Origin: an uncultured Porphyromonadaceae bacterium
GTDB taxonomy: Bacteria > Bacteroidota > Bacteroidia > Bacteroidales > Muribaculaceae
Reading direction: 5' to 3'
Assembly: GCA_947177135.1 (NCBI GenBank)
Contig: CAMWTI010000013.1
Span: forward strand, 1-32,744
Length of the DNA stretch: 32,744 bases
Under the pieces are notes generated by a model that saw nothing but the letters and a program-made list of their open reading frames with translations, was not told the origin of the DNA and did not search any database. The position numbers were made by a program, and so were the translations under genes. Each line of letters begins with the position of its first letter. Position 1 is the stretch's first letter. Below, piece after piece: positions 13,639 to 22,380 of this stretch.

Positions 13639-14181
13639 TTATGGCGAGTATCTGATGACTCGGTATATGTGGGTTTTCGGATCAGGATTGCGCAGGCGGA
13701 TCAGACGCCAGCCCGGGTGCAGATACTGCGCTTTGGGACACACTGGCATCGGTTCGCCATAGGGTTCCTCTAGGTCGCGTCCGTAGATGGCCGGATAGAC
13801 GCCCAGTTCGAGAAGTTGTCCGGTGTCGAGCATGCAGTGCTCGCTCCATGTGAGTTTTCGTGCGCGGCTCACTCCTGACTGGCGGATGAATGTCCGCTGA
13901 ATCTCCCTGGACGTGACCACTTGTTCCTTGTGGAATTTCTGAAAGTCGATGATTCCATATTCTGCCAGGCGGTCAAGGATGGCGTTGACGGTGGTGATGT
14001 CGGTGGCGGCCTCGGCGGCCAGAACTGCGCGGTCCATCTTTGTCATTTTCCGCCAATAGCCTTGCGGCGAATCGTATATGCCCGTCAATAGTCTGATGAC
14101 TGTGAGCACTCCCTGCGCTCCGAATTCGGCGCTGATGGCCTTTACCCAGCGCTCTTCGAAAAATTTACTGTCTATTTTCAT
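13639..14181 (-). CDS. DUF4373 (Lin1244/Lin1753)-like protein
   Basis: This soluble 180-residue protein has an N-terminus (MKIDSKFFEERWVKAISAEF, then LTVIRLLTGIYDSPQGYW) that resembles the DUF4373/Lin1244 domain: a short helical, winged-helix-like module found in phage and Bacteroidetes proteins, often linked to DNA replication. Residues 48-90 continue with predicted helices (MDRAVLAAEAATDITTVNAI). The C-terminal half (FIRQSGVSRARKLTWSEHCM and on) has no motif I recognise. There is no signal peptide or membrane span, so it should be cytoplasmic. It is a single gene with its own -7 box just upstream, and its neighbours are not phage-like. A function in DNA binding is family-level inference only. 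Confidence 0.6.
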   Translation of the reverse strand: MKIDSKFFEERWVKAISAEFGAQGVLTVIRLLTGIYDSPQGYWRKMTKMDRAVLAAEAATDITTVNAILDRLAEYGIIDFQKFHKEQVVTSREIQRTFIRQSGVSRARKLTWSEHCMLDTGQLLELGVYPAIYGRDLEEPYGEPMPVCPKAQYLHPGWRLIRLRNPDPKTHIYRVIRYSP

Positions 14182-14189
14182 AACGCCTG

Positions 14190-14197
14190 CAAAGATA
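14190..14197 (-). promoter_or_regulatory. Candidate -7 element of the DUF4373-like gene
   Basis: TATCTTTG on the minus strand matches TAnnTTTG and ends 8 bases before the ATG at 14181, again implying an almost leaderless transcript. No good -33 TTG is seen at 19-21 bases upstream. The rest of the divergent intergenic region (about 14200-14330) shows no gene or strong repeat. Confidence 0.45.
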
Positions 14198-14333
14198 ACG
14201 GCCGGTCAGCGACCTTGACGGTAGATTTCGACAGAATGGTCGCGGAGCAGGCCATGGTTTTGACGGATAATGGAATTACGGTCCGGATGTATGGCCCGGA
14301 CGGCGCGTCAGGCGGGTTTCCGGCGTGACGGTA

Positions 14334-14365
14334 TTTGGCAGTGTCGTGGAAAATGCGTAACTTTG
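14334..14365 (+). promoter_or_regulatory. Promoter of the Crp/Fnr-type regulator gene
   Basis: TTTG at 14334-14337 and TAACTTTG at 14358-14365 are 20 bases apart, the Bacteroidetes spacing. Transcription would start near 14370, so the translation start must be the ATG at 14389. The earlier in-frame TTG (14335) and ATG (14353) lie inside the promoter. Confidence 0.75.
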
Positions 14366-14388
14366 CGGTCGAAATCACAACGTTTGAT

Positions 14389-15087
14389 ATGATCAGAGAA
14401 GTTCTCGAACAAGTAATCAGCGAAGATCTTGCCGACCTTTGGTCGGTGCTCTCTCCCGACGAAAAGCGCCTGGTGATGGAGAACTTTACCCTTCACCATT
14501 TCAAGAAAAATCAGATTATATATGCCGAGGGCGAGCAGCCTGAGATGCTATGGTGTCTGATAAAAGGCAAAGTAAAGAAGTGGAAAGAGGGCATTGGCGG
14601 GCGAAGTCAGATTTTGCGTCTGATTCGCCCGGTGCAGTATTTTGGCTATCGTGCTTATTTTGCCGGCGAGCCATACGTCAGTTCTGCGTCGGCATTCGAG
14701 CAAAGCACCGTCGGCACTCTTCCGCTGACTGTGGTGGAGCGTATGATCAAGCAGAACAACAAGGTGGCCTGGTTCTTCATCCATGAACTCGCCCGCAATC
14801 TGGGCAGTTCGGACACGAAAATAGTGAATCTGACACAGAAGCATATCCGCGGTCGTCTGGCCGAAGCGTTGATTGTGTTGATAGAGAACTATGGCTATGA
14901 GGAGGATTCGTCGACTCTTAAAATATATATGAGTCGTGAAGATCTGGCCAACATGTCAAACATGACCACGTCGAACGCCATCAGAACCCTGTCGGCGTTT
15001 GTCACCGAGAAACTGATCACGGTGGACGGTCGGCGCATCAGGATATTGAATGAGCCGCAGCTCCACAAAGTGAGTCGTCACGGTTAG
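14389..15087 (+). CDS. Crp/Fnr-family transcriptional regulator
   Basis: Predicted 232-residue DNA-binding regulator. Residues about 20-115 form a cyclic-nucleotide-binding-type beta-roll (HHFKKNQIIYAEGEQ, WCLIKGKVKKW). A long dimerisation helix follows, then a winged helix-turn-helix at about 165-215 (MSREDLANMSNMTTSNAIRT). It has one cysteine (C56), so it cannot carry the cysteine-ligated Fe-S cluster of E. coli FNR. It lacks an obvious cAMP-site RxSxxxE motif, so its ligand is unknown. The ATG at 14389 was chosen because upstream in-frame starts fall in the promoter. It is followed 34 bases later by purT and then pflB/pflA, which makes these genes plausible targets, but no operator was recognised. 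Confidence 0.85.
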   Translation: MIREVLEQVISEDLADLWSVLSPDEKRLVMENFTLHHFKKNQIIYAEGEQPEMLWCLIKGKVKKWKEGIGGRSQILRLIRPVQYFGYRAYFAGEPYVSSASAFEQSTVGTLPLTVVERMIKQNNKVAWFFIHELARNLGSSDTKIVNLTQKHIRGRLAEALIVLIENYGYEEDSSTLKIYMSREDLANMSNMTTSNAIRTLSAFVTEKLITVDGRRIRILNEPQLHKVSRHG

Positions 15088-15121
15088 TCCGTATTAACCC
15101 CAACATAAAAAAATTATCCCC

Positions 15122-16294
15122 ATGAACTGCAGAATCAACCGACGCCGCAAAGCATTGCTGCTCGGCAGCGGCGAGTTAGGAAAAGAAGTAGCCATCGAGC
15201 TTCAGCGCTTTGGAATCGAGGTGGTGGCGTGTGATAAATATGCCGATGCCCCTGCTATGCAGGTGGCTGACCGCAGCCACGTGTTCAACATGCTTGACGG
15301 CGGTGAGTTGCGCCGTGTGATCGAGCAGGAGCGTCCGGATCACATCATTCCCGAGGTGGAGGCAATTGCCACCGACGTGCTGGTTGAGCTTGAGAACGAG
15401 GGCTTCAGCGTGACTCCGACCGCGCGCGCCGCCAGGTTGACAATGAACCGCGAGGGAATCCGCCGTCTGGCAGCCGAGGAGCTTGGCATTCAAACGTCGC
15501 GCTATCGTTTTGCGTCGACCCGTGAAGAGTTTGAGGCTGCAGTGGCCGAAATCGGTCTGCCGTGTGTGGTCAAGCCGATCATGAGTTCGAGTGGCCACGG
15601 CCAGAGCACCGTGCGCACCGTCGACCAGATCGAAGCAGCATGGAAGGAAGCCCAGGAGGGAGGCCGGGCCGGAGCCGGCAGGGTGATAGTGGAAGGTTTT
15701 GTGGACTTTGACTATGAGATCACGCTGCTGACTGTGCGTTCATGCTCAGGTACGGCATTTTGCGAGCCGGTTGGCCACGTTCAGGTCAACGGCGACTACC
15801 GTCAGTCGTGGCAGCCTCAGCCCATGAGCCCAGCGGCGCTTGAAAGCGCGCGCAGCATTGCGGCGCGCGTCACCGAAGCGCTTGGCGGCTATGGAATCTT
15901 TGGTGTCGAACTGTTTGTGAAGGGCGACGAAGTGATTTTTTCGGAAGTGTCGCCTCGTCCGCACGACACCGGTATGGTGACAATGATCTCGCAGGATCTG
16001 AGCGAATTCGCCCTTCATGCCCGCGCAGTGCTCGGCTTGCCGGTTCCGTCAGTCAGGTTCTATGGCCCGTCGGCATCGCATGCTGTTGTGGTGGAAGGCA
16101 CTGGCACAGACGTTGAGTTCGGCAATCTGGAACAGGTTTTGGCCGAGGAGGGCACTCAGATGCGCATTTTCGGTAAACCCGAAGTCAAGGGACACCGGCG
16201 CATGGCCGTGATTCTGGCCACGGGCGACAGCGTTGACGACGCTCGCGCCAAGGCTGCCCGCGCTGCTGCCAGACTGAGCGTCAGCGTCAAGTAA
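15122..16294 (+). CDS. purT: Formate-dependent phosphoribosylglycinamide formyltransferase (GAR transformylase 2)
   Basis: Predicted PurT, which makes formyl-GAR from GAR, formate and ATP in purine synthesis, bypassing 10-formyl-tetrahydrofolate. The length (390 residues) fits the family (E. coli 392). Seen in sequence: the N-terminal nucleotide-binding turn GSGELG (15-20), the ATP-grasp region around [14 protein letters not shown] (149-162), the [19 protein letters not shown] segment (about 215-233) and the metal/ATP-binding [12 protein letters not shown] motif (about 273-284). The enzyme is cytoplasmic. It sits directly upstream of pflB and pflA, whose reaction produces formate, so the neighbourhood couples formate production to its use in purine synthesis. 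Confidence 0.95.
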   Translation: MNCRINRRRKALLLGSGELGKEVAIELQRFGIEVVACDKYADAPAMQVADRSHVFNMLDGGELRRVIEQERPDHIIPEVEAIATDVLVELENEGFSVTPTARAARLTMNREGIRRLAAEELGIQTSRYRFASTREEFEAAVAEIGLPCVVKPIMSSSGHGQSTVRTVDQIEAAWKEAQEGGRAGAGRVIVEGFVDFDYEITLLTVRSCSGTAFCEPVGHVQVNGDYRQSWQPQPMSPAALESARSIAARVTEALGGYGIFGVELFVKGDEVIFSEVSPRPHDTGMVTMISQDLSEFALHARAVLGLPVPSVRFYGPSASHAVVVEGTGTDVEFGNLEQVLAEEGTQMRIFGKPEVKGHRRMAVILATGDSVDDARAKAARAAARLSVSVK

Positions 16295-16338
16295 ATAACC
16301 AAGAGTTTACATACATTACATTATATTTATATATTTAT
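16295..16338 (+). promoter_or_regulatory. Very AT-rich leader upstream of pflB
   Basis: The 44 bases between purT and pflB are almost pure A/T in a GC-rich neighbourhood and include two adjacent copies of TATATTTA. This suggests a separate promoter or an A/T-rich initiation region for high expression, but no clean TAnnTTTG element is present. Confidence 0.35.
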
Positions 16339-18567
16339 ATGGAATTAAACACCATTTTCACCGATGGCGTATGGTCCAAAGAGATTAACGTCAGTGACTT
16401 CGTGAGCCAGAACATCGCTCCCTACACAGGTGACGCATCGTTCCTGCAAGGCCCCACCGAACGCACCAAAGCTGTTTGGACCAAGTGCCTCCAGGCGCTG
16501 GAAGAAGAGCGCCAGAACAATGGAGTGCGCTCGATCGACGCCGAAGTGATCTCGACAATCACCTCTCACAAGGCCGGATATATCGACCGGGAGAACGAAC
16601 TGATTGTCGGCCTCCAGACAGATGAACTTCTGAAGCGTGCCATCAAACCGTTCGGCGGCATCAAGGTCGTGGAGAAAGCATGTAAGGAAAACGGAGTGGA
16701 ATTACCCGAGAAAGTCAAGGATATTTTTGCCCACTATCGCAAGACTCACAACGACGGTGTGTTTGACGTCTATACCGATGAAATTCGCCGTTTTCGTTCG
16801 CTGGGCTTTCTGACCGGTCTGCCCGACAACTATGCCCGCGGCCGCATCATCGGCGACTATCGTCGTCTGGCCCTCTATGGCACAGACCGTCTGATCGAAG
16901 CCAAGCAGCAGGATTTGCGCAACATCACCGGTCCGATGACCGACGCCACAGTGCGCCTGCGCGAGGAAGTAGCCGAGCAGATCAAGGCTCTGCGTGAAAT
17001 CGCTGTGATGGGCGAGTATTATGGTCTTGACCTGACCAAGCCGGCCACCAGCGCACAAGAGGCCGTGCAGTGGGTGTATATGGCCTATCTGGCAGCTGTC
17101 AAGGAACAGGACGGAGCCGCCATGTCGCTCGGTAACGTAAGTTCCTTCCTCGACATCTTCATTGAATACGATCTGGCCCACGGCAATATCGACGAAGTCT
17201 TTGCCCAGGAGCTTATTGACCAATTCGTGATCAAGCTGCGCATGGTGCGTCATCTGCGCATGTCGTCATATAACGATATCTTCGCCGGCGACCCGACCTG
17301 GGTGACCGAAGCACTTGGCGGACGTTTCAACGACGGCCGTATCAAGGTGACAAAGACTTCGTTCCGCTTCCTGCAGACGCTCTATAACCTCGGTCCCAGT
17401 CCCGAACCTAACATGACTGTGCTCTGGAGTCCCGAGCTGCCCGAAGGCTTCAAGGATTTCTGTGCCAAGGTCAGCGTCGACACCAGCTCGATCCAGTATG
17501 AGAACGATAATCTGATGCGTGAAGTGCGCGGATGCGACGACTATGGTATCGCATGCTGTGTGAGCTATCAGGCCATCGGCAAGCAGATCCAGTTCTTCGG
17601 CGCCCGCGCCAATCTGGCCAAGGCTCTGCTTCTGGCCATTAACGGAGGCCGCTGTGAAAACACAGGCACGGTTATGGTCAAGGGCATTCCGGTGCTGACT
17701 TCGGACACACTGAAATTCGAAGAGGTTATGGCCAACTACAAGAAAGTGCTCAGCGAGGTGGCCAGAGTCTACAACGAGGCGATGAACATCATCCACTATA
17801 TGCACGACAAGTACTACTATGAAAAGGCCCAGATGGCGCTGGTCGACACCAATCCCCGCATAAATCTGGCCTATGGTGTGGCAGGACTGTCAATCGCCAT
17901 CGACTCGCTGTCGGCCATCAAGAACGCCAAGGTAACTGCACGCCGCAATGAAATCGGTCTGACCGAGGGCTTCGATATTGAGGGCGAGTTCCCCTGCTTC
18001 GGCAATAATGACGACCGTGTGGACCATCTCGGCGTGGACCTTGTGTATTATTTCAGCGAGGAGCTTAAGAAGCTGGCCGTCTACAAGAACGCCCGCCCGA
18101 CGCTGTCGCTGCTGACAATCACGTCGAATGTGATGTATGGCAAGAAGACAGGCGCTACTCCCGACGGACGCGCCAAGGGCGTGGCCTTCGCTCCGGGTGC
18201 CAACCCGATGCACGGCCGCGACAAAAATGGTGCGGTGGCATCGCTCAGCTCGGTGGCCAAACTGCGTTATCGCGACAGCCAGGACGGCATCTCCAACACC
18301 TTCAGCATCATCCCTAAATCACTTGGCCCGACAGACGAAGAGCGTGTGGAGAACCTTGTGACTATGATGGACGGTTACTTCACGAAAGGCGCTCACCATC
18401 TGAACGTCAACGTGCTCAACCGCGAGATGCTGATGGACGCCATGGAGCATCCCGAGAAGTATCCGCAGCTCACCATCCGCGTGAGCGGCTATGCGGTCAA
18501 TTTCGTGAAACTGAGCCGCGAGCATCAGCTTGAGGTGATCAGTCGCTCGTTCCATGAGTCAATGTAA
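16339..18567 (+). CDS. pflB: Formate C-acetyltransferase (pyruvate formate-lyase)
   Basis: Predicted glycyl-radical enzyme converting pyruvate and CoA to acetyl-CoA and formate under anaerobic conditions; cytoplasmic. Length is 742 residues (E. coli 760). The adjacent catalytic cysteines are C406 and C407 in [12 protein letters not shown]. The glycyl-radical loop near the C-terminus reads [10 protein letters not shown], with the radical glycine at G717. The double cysteine and RVSGYAVNF loop separate true PFL from diol-dehydratase or choline-lyase relatives. The activase gene pflA begins 10 bases after the stop, so the pair is almost certainly one transcript. Confidence 0.97.
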   Translation: MELNTIFTDGVWSKEINVSDFVSQNIAPYTGDASFLQGPTERTKAVWTKCLQALEEERQNNGVRSIDAEVISTITSHKAGYIDRENELIVGLQTDELLKRAIKPFGGIKVVEKACKENGVELPEKVKDIFAHYRKTHNDGVFDVYTDEIRRFRSLGFLTGLPDNYARGRIIGDYRRLALYGTDRLIEAKQQDLRNITGPMTDATVRLREEVAEQIKALREIAVMGEYYGLDLTKPATSAQEAVQWVYMAYLAAVKEQDGAAMSLGNVSSFLDIFIEYDLAHGNIDEVFAQELIDQFVIKLRMVRHLRMSSYNDIFAGDPTWVTEALGGRFNDGRIKVTKTSFRFLQTLYNLGPSPEPNMTVLWSPELPEGFKDFCAKVSVDTSSIQYENDNLMREVRGCDDYGIACCVSYQAIGKQIQFFGARANLAKALLLAINGGRCENTGTVMVKGIPVLTSDTLKFEEVMANYKKVLSEVARVYNEAMNIIHYMHDKYYYEKAQMALVDTNPRINLAYGVAGLSIAIDSLSAIKNAKVTARRNEIGLTEGFDIEGEFPCFGNNDDRVDHLGVDLVYYFSEELKKLAVYKNARPTLSLLTITSNVMYGKKTGATPDGRAKGVAFAPGANPMHGRDKNGAVASLSSVAKLRYRDSQDGISNTFSIIPKSLGPTDEERVENLVTMMDGYFTKGAHHLNVNVLNREMLMDAMEHPEKYPQLTIRVSGYAVNFVKLSREHQLEVISRSFHESM

Positions 18568-18577
18568 AGATGCATAG

Positions 18578-19306
18578 ATGATCAAAGTACATTCATACGA
18601 AAGTATGGGAACATTCGACGGGCCGGGTCTCCGGCTCGTCGTTTTCCTGCAAGGATGCCCGTTCCGCTGCCTTTATTGCGCTAATCCCGACACGATCGGG
18701 ACCGACGGCGGCAAGCTGACCCCGCTGGACGAGATCCTGGCCATGGCCGTCGACCAGAAACCATTCTTCGGCCGCCGCGGCGGCATCACCTTTTCAGGCG
18801 GAGAGCCGACAGTGCAGGCCGCCGCTCTGCTGCCGCTGTTCAGGAGGCTGCATGAGAATGGCATACACATCTGTCTGGACACCAACGGCGCCATTCGCTC
18901 TGACGAGGTCGACGCCCTGCTGGCCGAGACAGATCTGGTGATGCTCGACGTCAAGCAGTTCAATCCAGAGCGTCACCGCGCCCTGACCGGACGTGACAAT
19001 GGCGCGACCCTTGCCACCGCCCGCTGGCTCATGGAGCATGACAGGCCGATGTGGCTGCGCTATGTGCTGGTGCCTGGAGTCAGCGACTATGTCGAAGATA
19101 TCGAGGCTCTTGGCGAGGCTCTTGGCGGATATGGCAACATTGAGAGGGTGGAGATCCTGCCTTATCACACGCTGGGTGTTCACAAATATGAGGCGATGGG
19201 GCTGGAATATAAGCTGAAAGACACGCCAAAGAACACTCCGGAGCAACTCGAGGCCGCCAGAGTGCTGTTTGAACGCTATTTCTCCGGCAAGGTTGTGGTC
19301 AACTGA
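18578..19306 (+). CDS. pflA: Pyruvate formate-lyase activating enzyme
   Basis: Predicted radical-SAM activase that installs the glycyl radical on PflB. The cluster motif CxxxCxxC is C27, C31 and C34 (GCPFRCLYCANPD), preceded by the DGPG turn at 14-17. The SAM-binding ITFSGGEP motif lies near residue 70. The length of 242 residues is that of the short PflA class, without the extra ferredoxin domain seen in activases of other glycyl-radical enzymes. It follows pflB by 10 bases. Confidence 0.95.
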   Translation: MIKVHSYESMGTFDGPGLRLVVFLQGCPFRCLYCANPDTIGTDGGKLTPLDEILAMAVDQKPFFGRRGGITFSGGEPTVQAAALLPLFRRLHENGIHICLDTNGAIRSDEVDALLAETDLVMLDVKQFNPERHRALTGRDNGATLATARWLMEHDRPMWLRYVLVPGVSDYVEDIEALGEALGGYGNIERVEILPYHTLGVHKYEAMGLEYKLKDTPKNTPEQLEAARVLFERYFSGKVVVN

Positions 19307-19365
19307 ACTTTCCGGCAACGGCCCGCGTTTTCTTCCCAGACAAACTATATTAAGTCAAGTAAGAT

Positions 19366-19518
19366 ATGAAGAAAACGGAAAATTCCAGATTATGGATTAT
19401 TGTCGGGATCGTTGTGTTCATCGTGTTGCTGTTTTTGTGGCTTTCAGAGGCTATTTCGGTCGGTGACACCGACGTAAATGCAACGGAAGCTATTGCTTAT
19501 TTCAGTAATATTGCATAA
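19366..19518 (+). CDS. Putative 50-residue single-span membrane peptide
   Basis: A small open frame starts MKKTENSRLWIIVGIVV. It encodes a short basic N-terminus, one membrane span (about residues 9-27) and an acidic tail of about 23 residues ending AYFSNIA. The charge pattern predicts N-in, C-out in the inner membrane. It lies 59 bases after pflA and is read in the same direction. Its stop codon is the first triplet of the -7 box of the next gene. No function is recognised. It is supported by the clean membrane-protein pattern, not by homology, and could be chance. Confidence 0.5.
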   Translation: MKKTENSRLWIIVGIVVFIVLLFLWLSEAISVGDTDVNATEAIAYFSNIA

Positions 19519-19523
19519 CTTTG
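19493..19523 (+). promoter_or_regulatory. Promoter of the phosphohexomutase gene
   Basis: TTG at 19493-19495 and TAACTTTG at 19516-19523 are 20 bases apart, giving a start near 19530 and a leader of about 30 bases before the ATG at 19559. The -7 box overlaps the stop codon of the small upstream frame. Confidence 0.7.
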
Positions 19524-19558
19524 CGTATCTACAAACCTCATAACTGAAAAATTTAGAC

Positions 19559-21307
19559 ATGGAAACCAACCAAGAACTTCTGGCTCAGGTGCGTGCCAAA
19601 GCCACTGAATGGCTGGGCGAGGGCTACGACGCCGAAACCCGCGCTGAAGTGAAGCGTATGCTTGAAGCCGAAGATCCTTCCGAACTTATCGAGTCGTTCT
19701 ATCGCGATCTGGAATTCGGCACCGGCGGCCTGCGCGGCATCATGGGTGTCGGTTCTAATCGCATGAACCGCTATACGGTGGGCGCGGCCACACAGGGCCT
19801 CGCCAATTATCTGAAGGAAGCGTTTGCCGAACTGCCGCAGATCAAGGTGGCTGTCGGACATGACGTGCGCAACAATTCGCGTCTGTTTGCCGAAATTGTT
19901 GCTGACGTATTCTCGGCCAACGGAATCAAGGTCTATCTGTTTGACTCGTTCCGTCCCACTCCTGAATTGTCATATGCCATCCGTGAGCTCGGATGTCAGA
20001 GCGGTGTCAATATCACCGCCAGCCACAATCCCAAGGAATATAACGGCTACAAGGCATATTGGGCCGATGGAGCGCAGATCATCGCTCCGCACGACGTCAA
20101 TATCGTGAACCGTGTGGCCTCTATCACACCCGCCGACATCAAATTCGGCGGTGACAAGAATCTGATCGAGATTATCGGCGAGGAGATCGACCGCAAGTAT
20201 CTCGACGCTATCAAGGGTCTGCAGCTCAGCCCTGATCTGGTCAAGAAATACAGCGATCTGAAGATTGTCTACACTCCGATCCATGGCACCGGTGTGGATC
20301 TGGTGCCTGCCTCGCTGAAGAATTATGGCTTCACCAACATAATCCACGTGCCGGAACAAGACGTGCCCAGCGGAGATTTTCCCACAGTGGAGTCGCCTAA
20401 TCCCGAGGTGCCTTCGGCCATGGCCATGGCAATAGCCAAGGCAAAGGAGACCGACGCCGATATCGTGATGGCCTCCGATCCCGATGCCGACCGTATCGGC
20501 TGCGTCATGCGCAATGCAAATGGTGAGTATGTGCTCATCAACGGCAACCAGATCGTGATGATCCTTCTCAACTATATCATCACGCGCAGCAAGGAGCTTG
20601 GTCGTCTCGACGGCAATGAGTTCATCGTGAAGACCATCGTGACCACCGAAACCATTAAGTCCATCGCCGACCGCGCCGGCATCAGGATGTATGACTGCTA
20701 TACCGGCTTCAAATGGATCGCTGCCGTGATCCGCGACAATGAGGCCACCGCGCGCTATCTTGGCGGCGGCGAGGAGAGCTATGGCTTCCTGGCCGAGACC
20801 TTCTGCCGTGACAAAGACGCTGTCAGCGCCATCTCGCTCATGGCCGAAGCATGTGCGTGGGCCAAGGAAAACGGAATGGACTTCGGACAGATGCTCGCCC
20901 AGATCTATGTGGCCAACGGATTCTCCCGTGAAGAGGGTATCTCGGTGGTTCGTCCGGGCAAGAGTGGTGCTGAAGAGATCGTGGCCATGATGAAAAACTT
21001 CCGCGCCAACCCTCCAAAGAGCTTAGGCGGAAGCCCTGTCACCGTAGTCAAGGACTATGCCGATCTCAACATGACGGATGTGGCCACCGGAGCAGTGTCG
21101 AAGATGGATATGCCCACCACGAGCAACGTGCTGCAGTATTTCACTGCCGACGGTTCGAAAGTGTCTATCCGTCCGTCGGGAACTGAGCCTAAGATCAAAT
21201 TCTATATCGAGGCAAAGGCTCCCATGGCTTCGGCTGCCGACTATGATGTCGCCGACTCGGCTGCCCGCGTCAAGATCAACGCCATCAAGGCAGATCTCGG
21301 TATCTGA
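19559..21307 (+). CDS. Phospho-sugar mutase (alpha-phosphoglucomutase/phosphomannomutase family)
   Basis: Predicted cytoplasmic alpha-D-phosphohexomutase of 582 residues interconverting hexose 1- and 6-phosphates, probably glucose phosphates, as in the long PgcA-type enzymes. All four signature sites are visible: the phosphoserine loop TASHNPKEYNGYK with S155; the metal loop DPDADR with D307, D309 and D311; the sugar-binding GGGEESYG with E405, E406 and S407; and the C-terminal phosphate-binding RPSGTEPK. Substrate preference (glucose or mannose) cannot be read safely. It has its own promoter, and its terminator overlaps the end of the convergent tatC. Confidence 0.93.
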   Translation: METNQELLAQVRAKATEWLGEGYDAETRAEVKRMLEAEDPSELIESFYRDLEFGTGGLRGIMGVGSNRMNRYTVGAATQGLANYLKEAFAELPQIKVAVGHDVRNNSRLFAEIVADVFSANGIKVYLFDSFRPTPELSYAIRELGCQSGVNITASHNPKEYNGYKAYWADGAQIIAPHDVNIVNRVASITPADIKFGGDKNLIEIIGEEIDRKYLDAIKGLQLSPDLVKKYSDLKIVYTPIHGTGVDLVPASLKNYGFTNIIHVPEQDVPSGDFPTVESPNPEVPSAMAMAIAKAKETDADIVMASDPDADRIGCVMRNANGEYVLINGNQIVMILLNYIITRSKELGRLDGNEFIVKTIVTTETIKSIADRAGIRMYDCYTGFKWIAAVIRDNEATARYLGGGEESYGFLAETFCRDKDAVSAISLMAEACAWAKENGMDFGQMLAQIYVANGFSREEGISVVRPGKSGAEEIVAMMKNFRANPPKSLGGSPVTVVKDYADLNMTDVATGAVSKMDMPTTSNVLQYFTADGSKVSIRPSGTEPKIKFYIEAKAPMASAADYDVADSAARVKINAIKADLGI

Positions 21308-21338
21308 TATATGTGAGATTTACGATTCAGACCAACAT

Positions 21339-21382
21339 AGTCAGTCATCAGTCCTTGACGGGATCTGGTGACTGGCTTTTTT
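21339..21382 (+). terminator. Intrinsic terminator of the phosphohexomutase gene, inside the tatC 3' end
   Basis: A 13-bp stem with two G-U pairs (21339-21351 with 21365-21377) is followed by six T residues (21377-21382). It is oriented for the plus strand and lies about 30 bases after the mutase stop codon. It overlaps the last codons of the convergent tatC gene, whose stop is at 21341-21343. Confidence 0.75.
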
Positions 21383-22156
21383 ATGCCGGACCAGAAAGAT
21401 GCTGACCTCATATAGAATCCACATCGGCAGTGACACTATGATCAGAGTGAACACATCAGACGTCGGAGTGATGATTGCGGCGATGATCAGGATTATGACT
21501 ATGGCGTGACGGCGATAGCGGCGCATGAAGCTGTCGGTCAGAAATCCGAGTCGTCCGAACAGCCAGCACAGCACCGGCATCTCGAAGACAATGCCCATGG
21601 CCAGACACATCATGGTGAGAGTGCTGACATAGGATTGCAACGAGATCATGTTTGTGACTTCGCCACTCACCTGATATGTGCCGAGAAACCTGAAGGTCAG
21701 CGGAAAAATCAGGAAGTAGCTCAGCAGGACTCCGGCCATGAACATGACATAGCCGCCTCCGACCACCTTCAGCGCATATTTTCGCTCGTCGGCATATAGT
21801 GCCGGGGAAACGAATCTGAAGAGCTGATAGAGGATATAGGGCGAGGCACACAGGAGTCCGGCACACATGGCTGTCTTCATGTGGATGATGAACTGCTCGG
21901 CCAGCCCCGTGTTGATCAGCATGACAGAGAAGGAGGCCGGATGTTCCGCTTCTGAAAAAACGGATCCGACGCGGGAGAGCATACTGTATGTTATGAAGCC
22001 GGCATCTTTCGGTGCGAGCACCACTGCAAACAGTTCGTCCTTGAACAGAAACGCCACAATGCCGAAGAGCACGGTCACGGCCGTTGTTTTCAGCAGAGCG
22101 GAGCGCAACTCGTCAAGATGTTCCCAGAAACTCTGGTTGTCCGAGTTGTCCGGCAT
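21341..22156 (-). CDS. tatC: Sec-independent protein translocase TatC
   Basis: Predicted twin-arginine translocase receptor subunit, with six membrane spans in 271 residues. The N-terminal signature EHLDELRSALL (about residues 12-22) corresponds to the conserved HLxELR motif in the first cytoplasmic region that recognises twin-arginine signals. The late TPTSDVFTLIIVSLPMWILY segment (about 232-251) matches the conserved TPPD...P...LYE region. It starts 1 base after the tatA stop, so the two are translationally linked. It is the last gene of a unit that also encodes two proteins with twin-arginine motifs. Confidence 0.95.
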   Translation of the reverse strand: MPDNSDNQSFWEHLDELRSALLKTTAVTVLFGIVAFLFKDELFAVVLAPKDAGFITYSMLSRVGSVFSEAEHPASFSVMLINTGLAEQFIIHMKTAMCAGLLCASPYILYQLFRFVSPALYADERKYALKVVGGGYVMFMAGVLLSYFLIFPLTFRFLGTYQVSGEVTNMISLQSYVSTLTMMCLAMGIVFEMPVLCWLFGRLGFLTDSFMRRYRRHAIVIILIIAAIITPTSDVFTLIIVSLPMWILYEVSIFLVRHKKASHQIPSRTDD

Positions 22157-22157
22157 T

Positions 22158-22358
22158 TCAGTCTTTTTTGTCGGAAGAAGGAGTGTCTTTTACTTCTTTT
22201 TCAATTTCATTCATGCCTTCCTTGAATGACCGCACTCCCTTGCCGAGGCCTTTCATCAGTTCAGGAATTTTTTTGCCGCCGAAAAACAGCAGCACCACAA
22301 GGGCGATTACAAGGATTTCTGACATTCCGAGTCCGCCGATAAGCAACAGATTGTTCAT
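22158..22358 (-). CDS. tatA: Sec-independent protein translocase TatA
   Basis: Predicted pore-forming subunit of the Tat system, 66 residues. It has a short N-terminus, one hydrophobic span (about residues 9-26, [14 protein letters not shown]), the [15 protein letters not shown] hinge and amphipathic helix, and a charged tail (SSDKKD) typical of TatA/E. No separate TatB is seen here, as expected for the TatA-TatC minimal systems of Bacteroidetes. It lies 22 bases after the membrane-protein gene and 1 base before tatC. Confidence 0.95.
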   Translation of the reverse strand: MNNLLLIGGLGMSEILVIALVVLLFFGGKKIPELMKGLGKGVRSFKEGMNEIEKEVKDTPSSDKKD

Positions 22359-22380
22359 ATGTTGTTCCGTGTAGTTAAAT

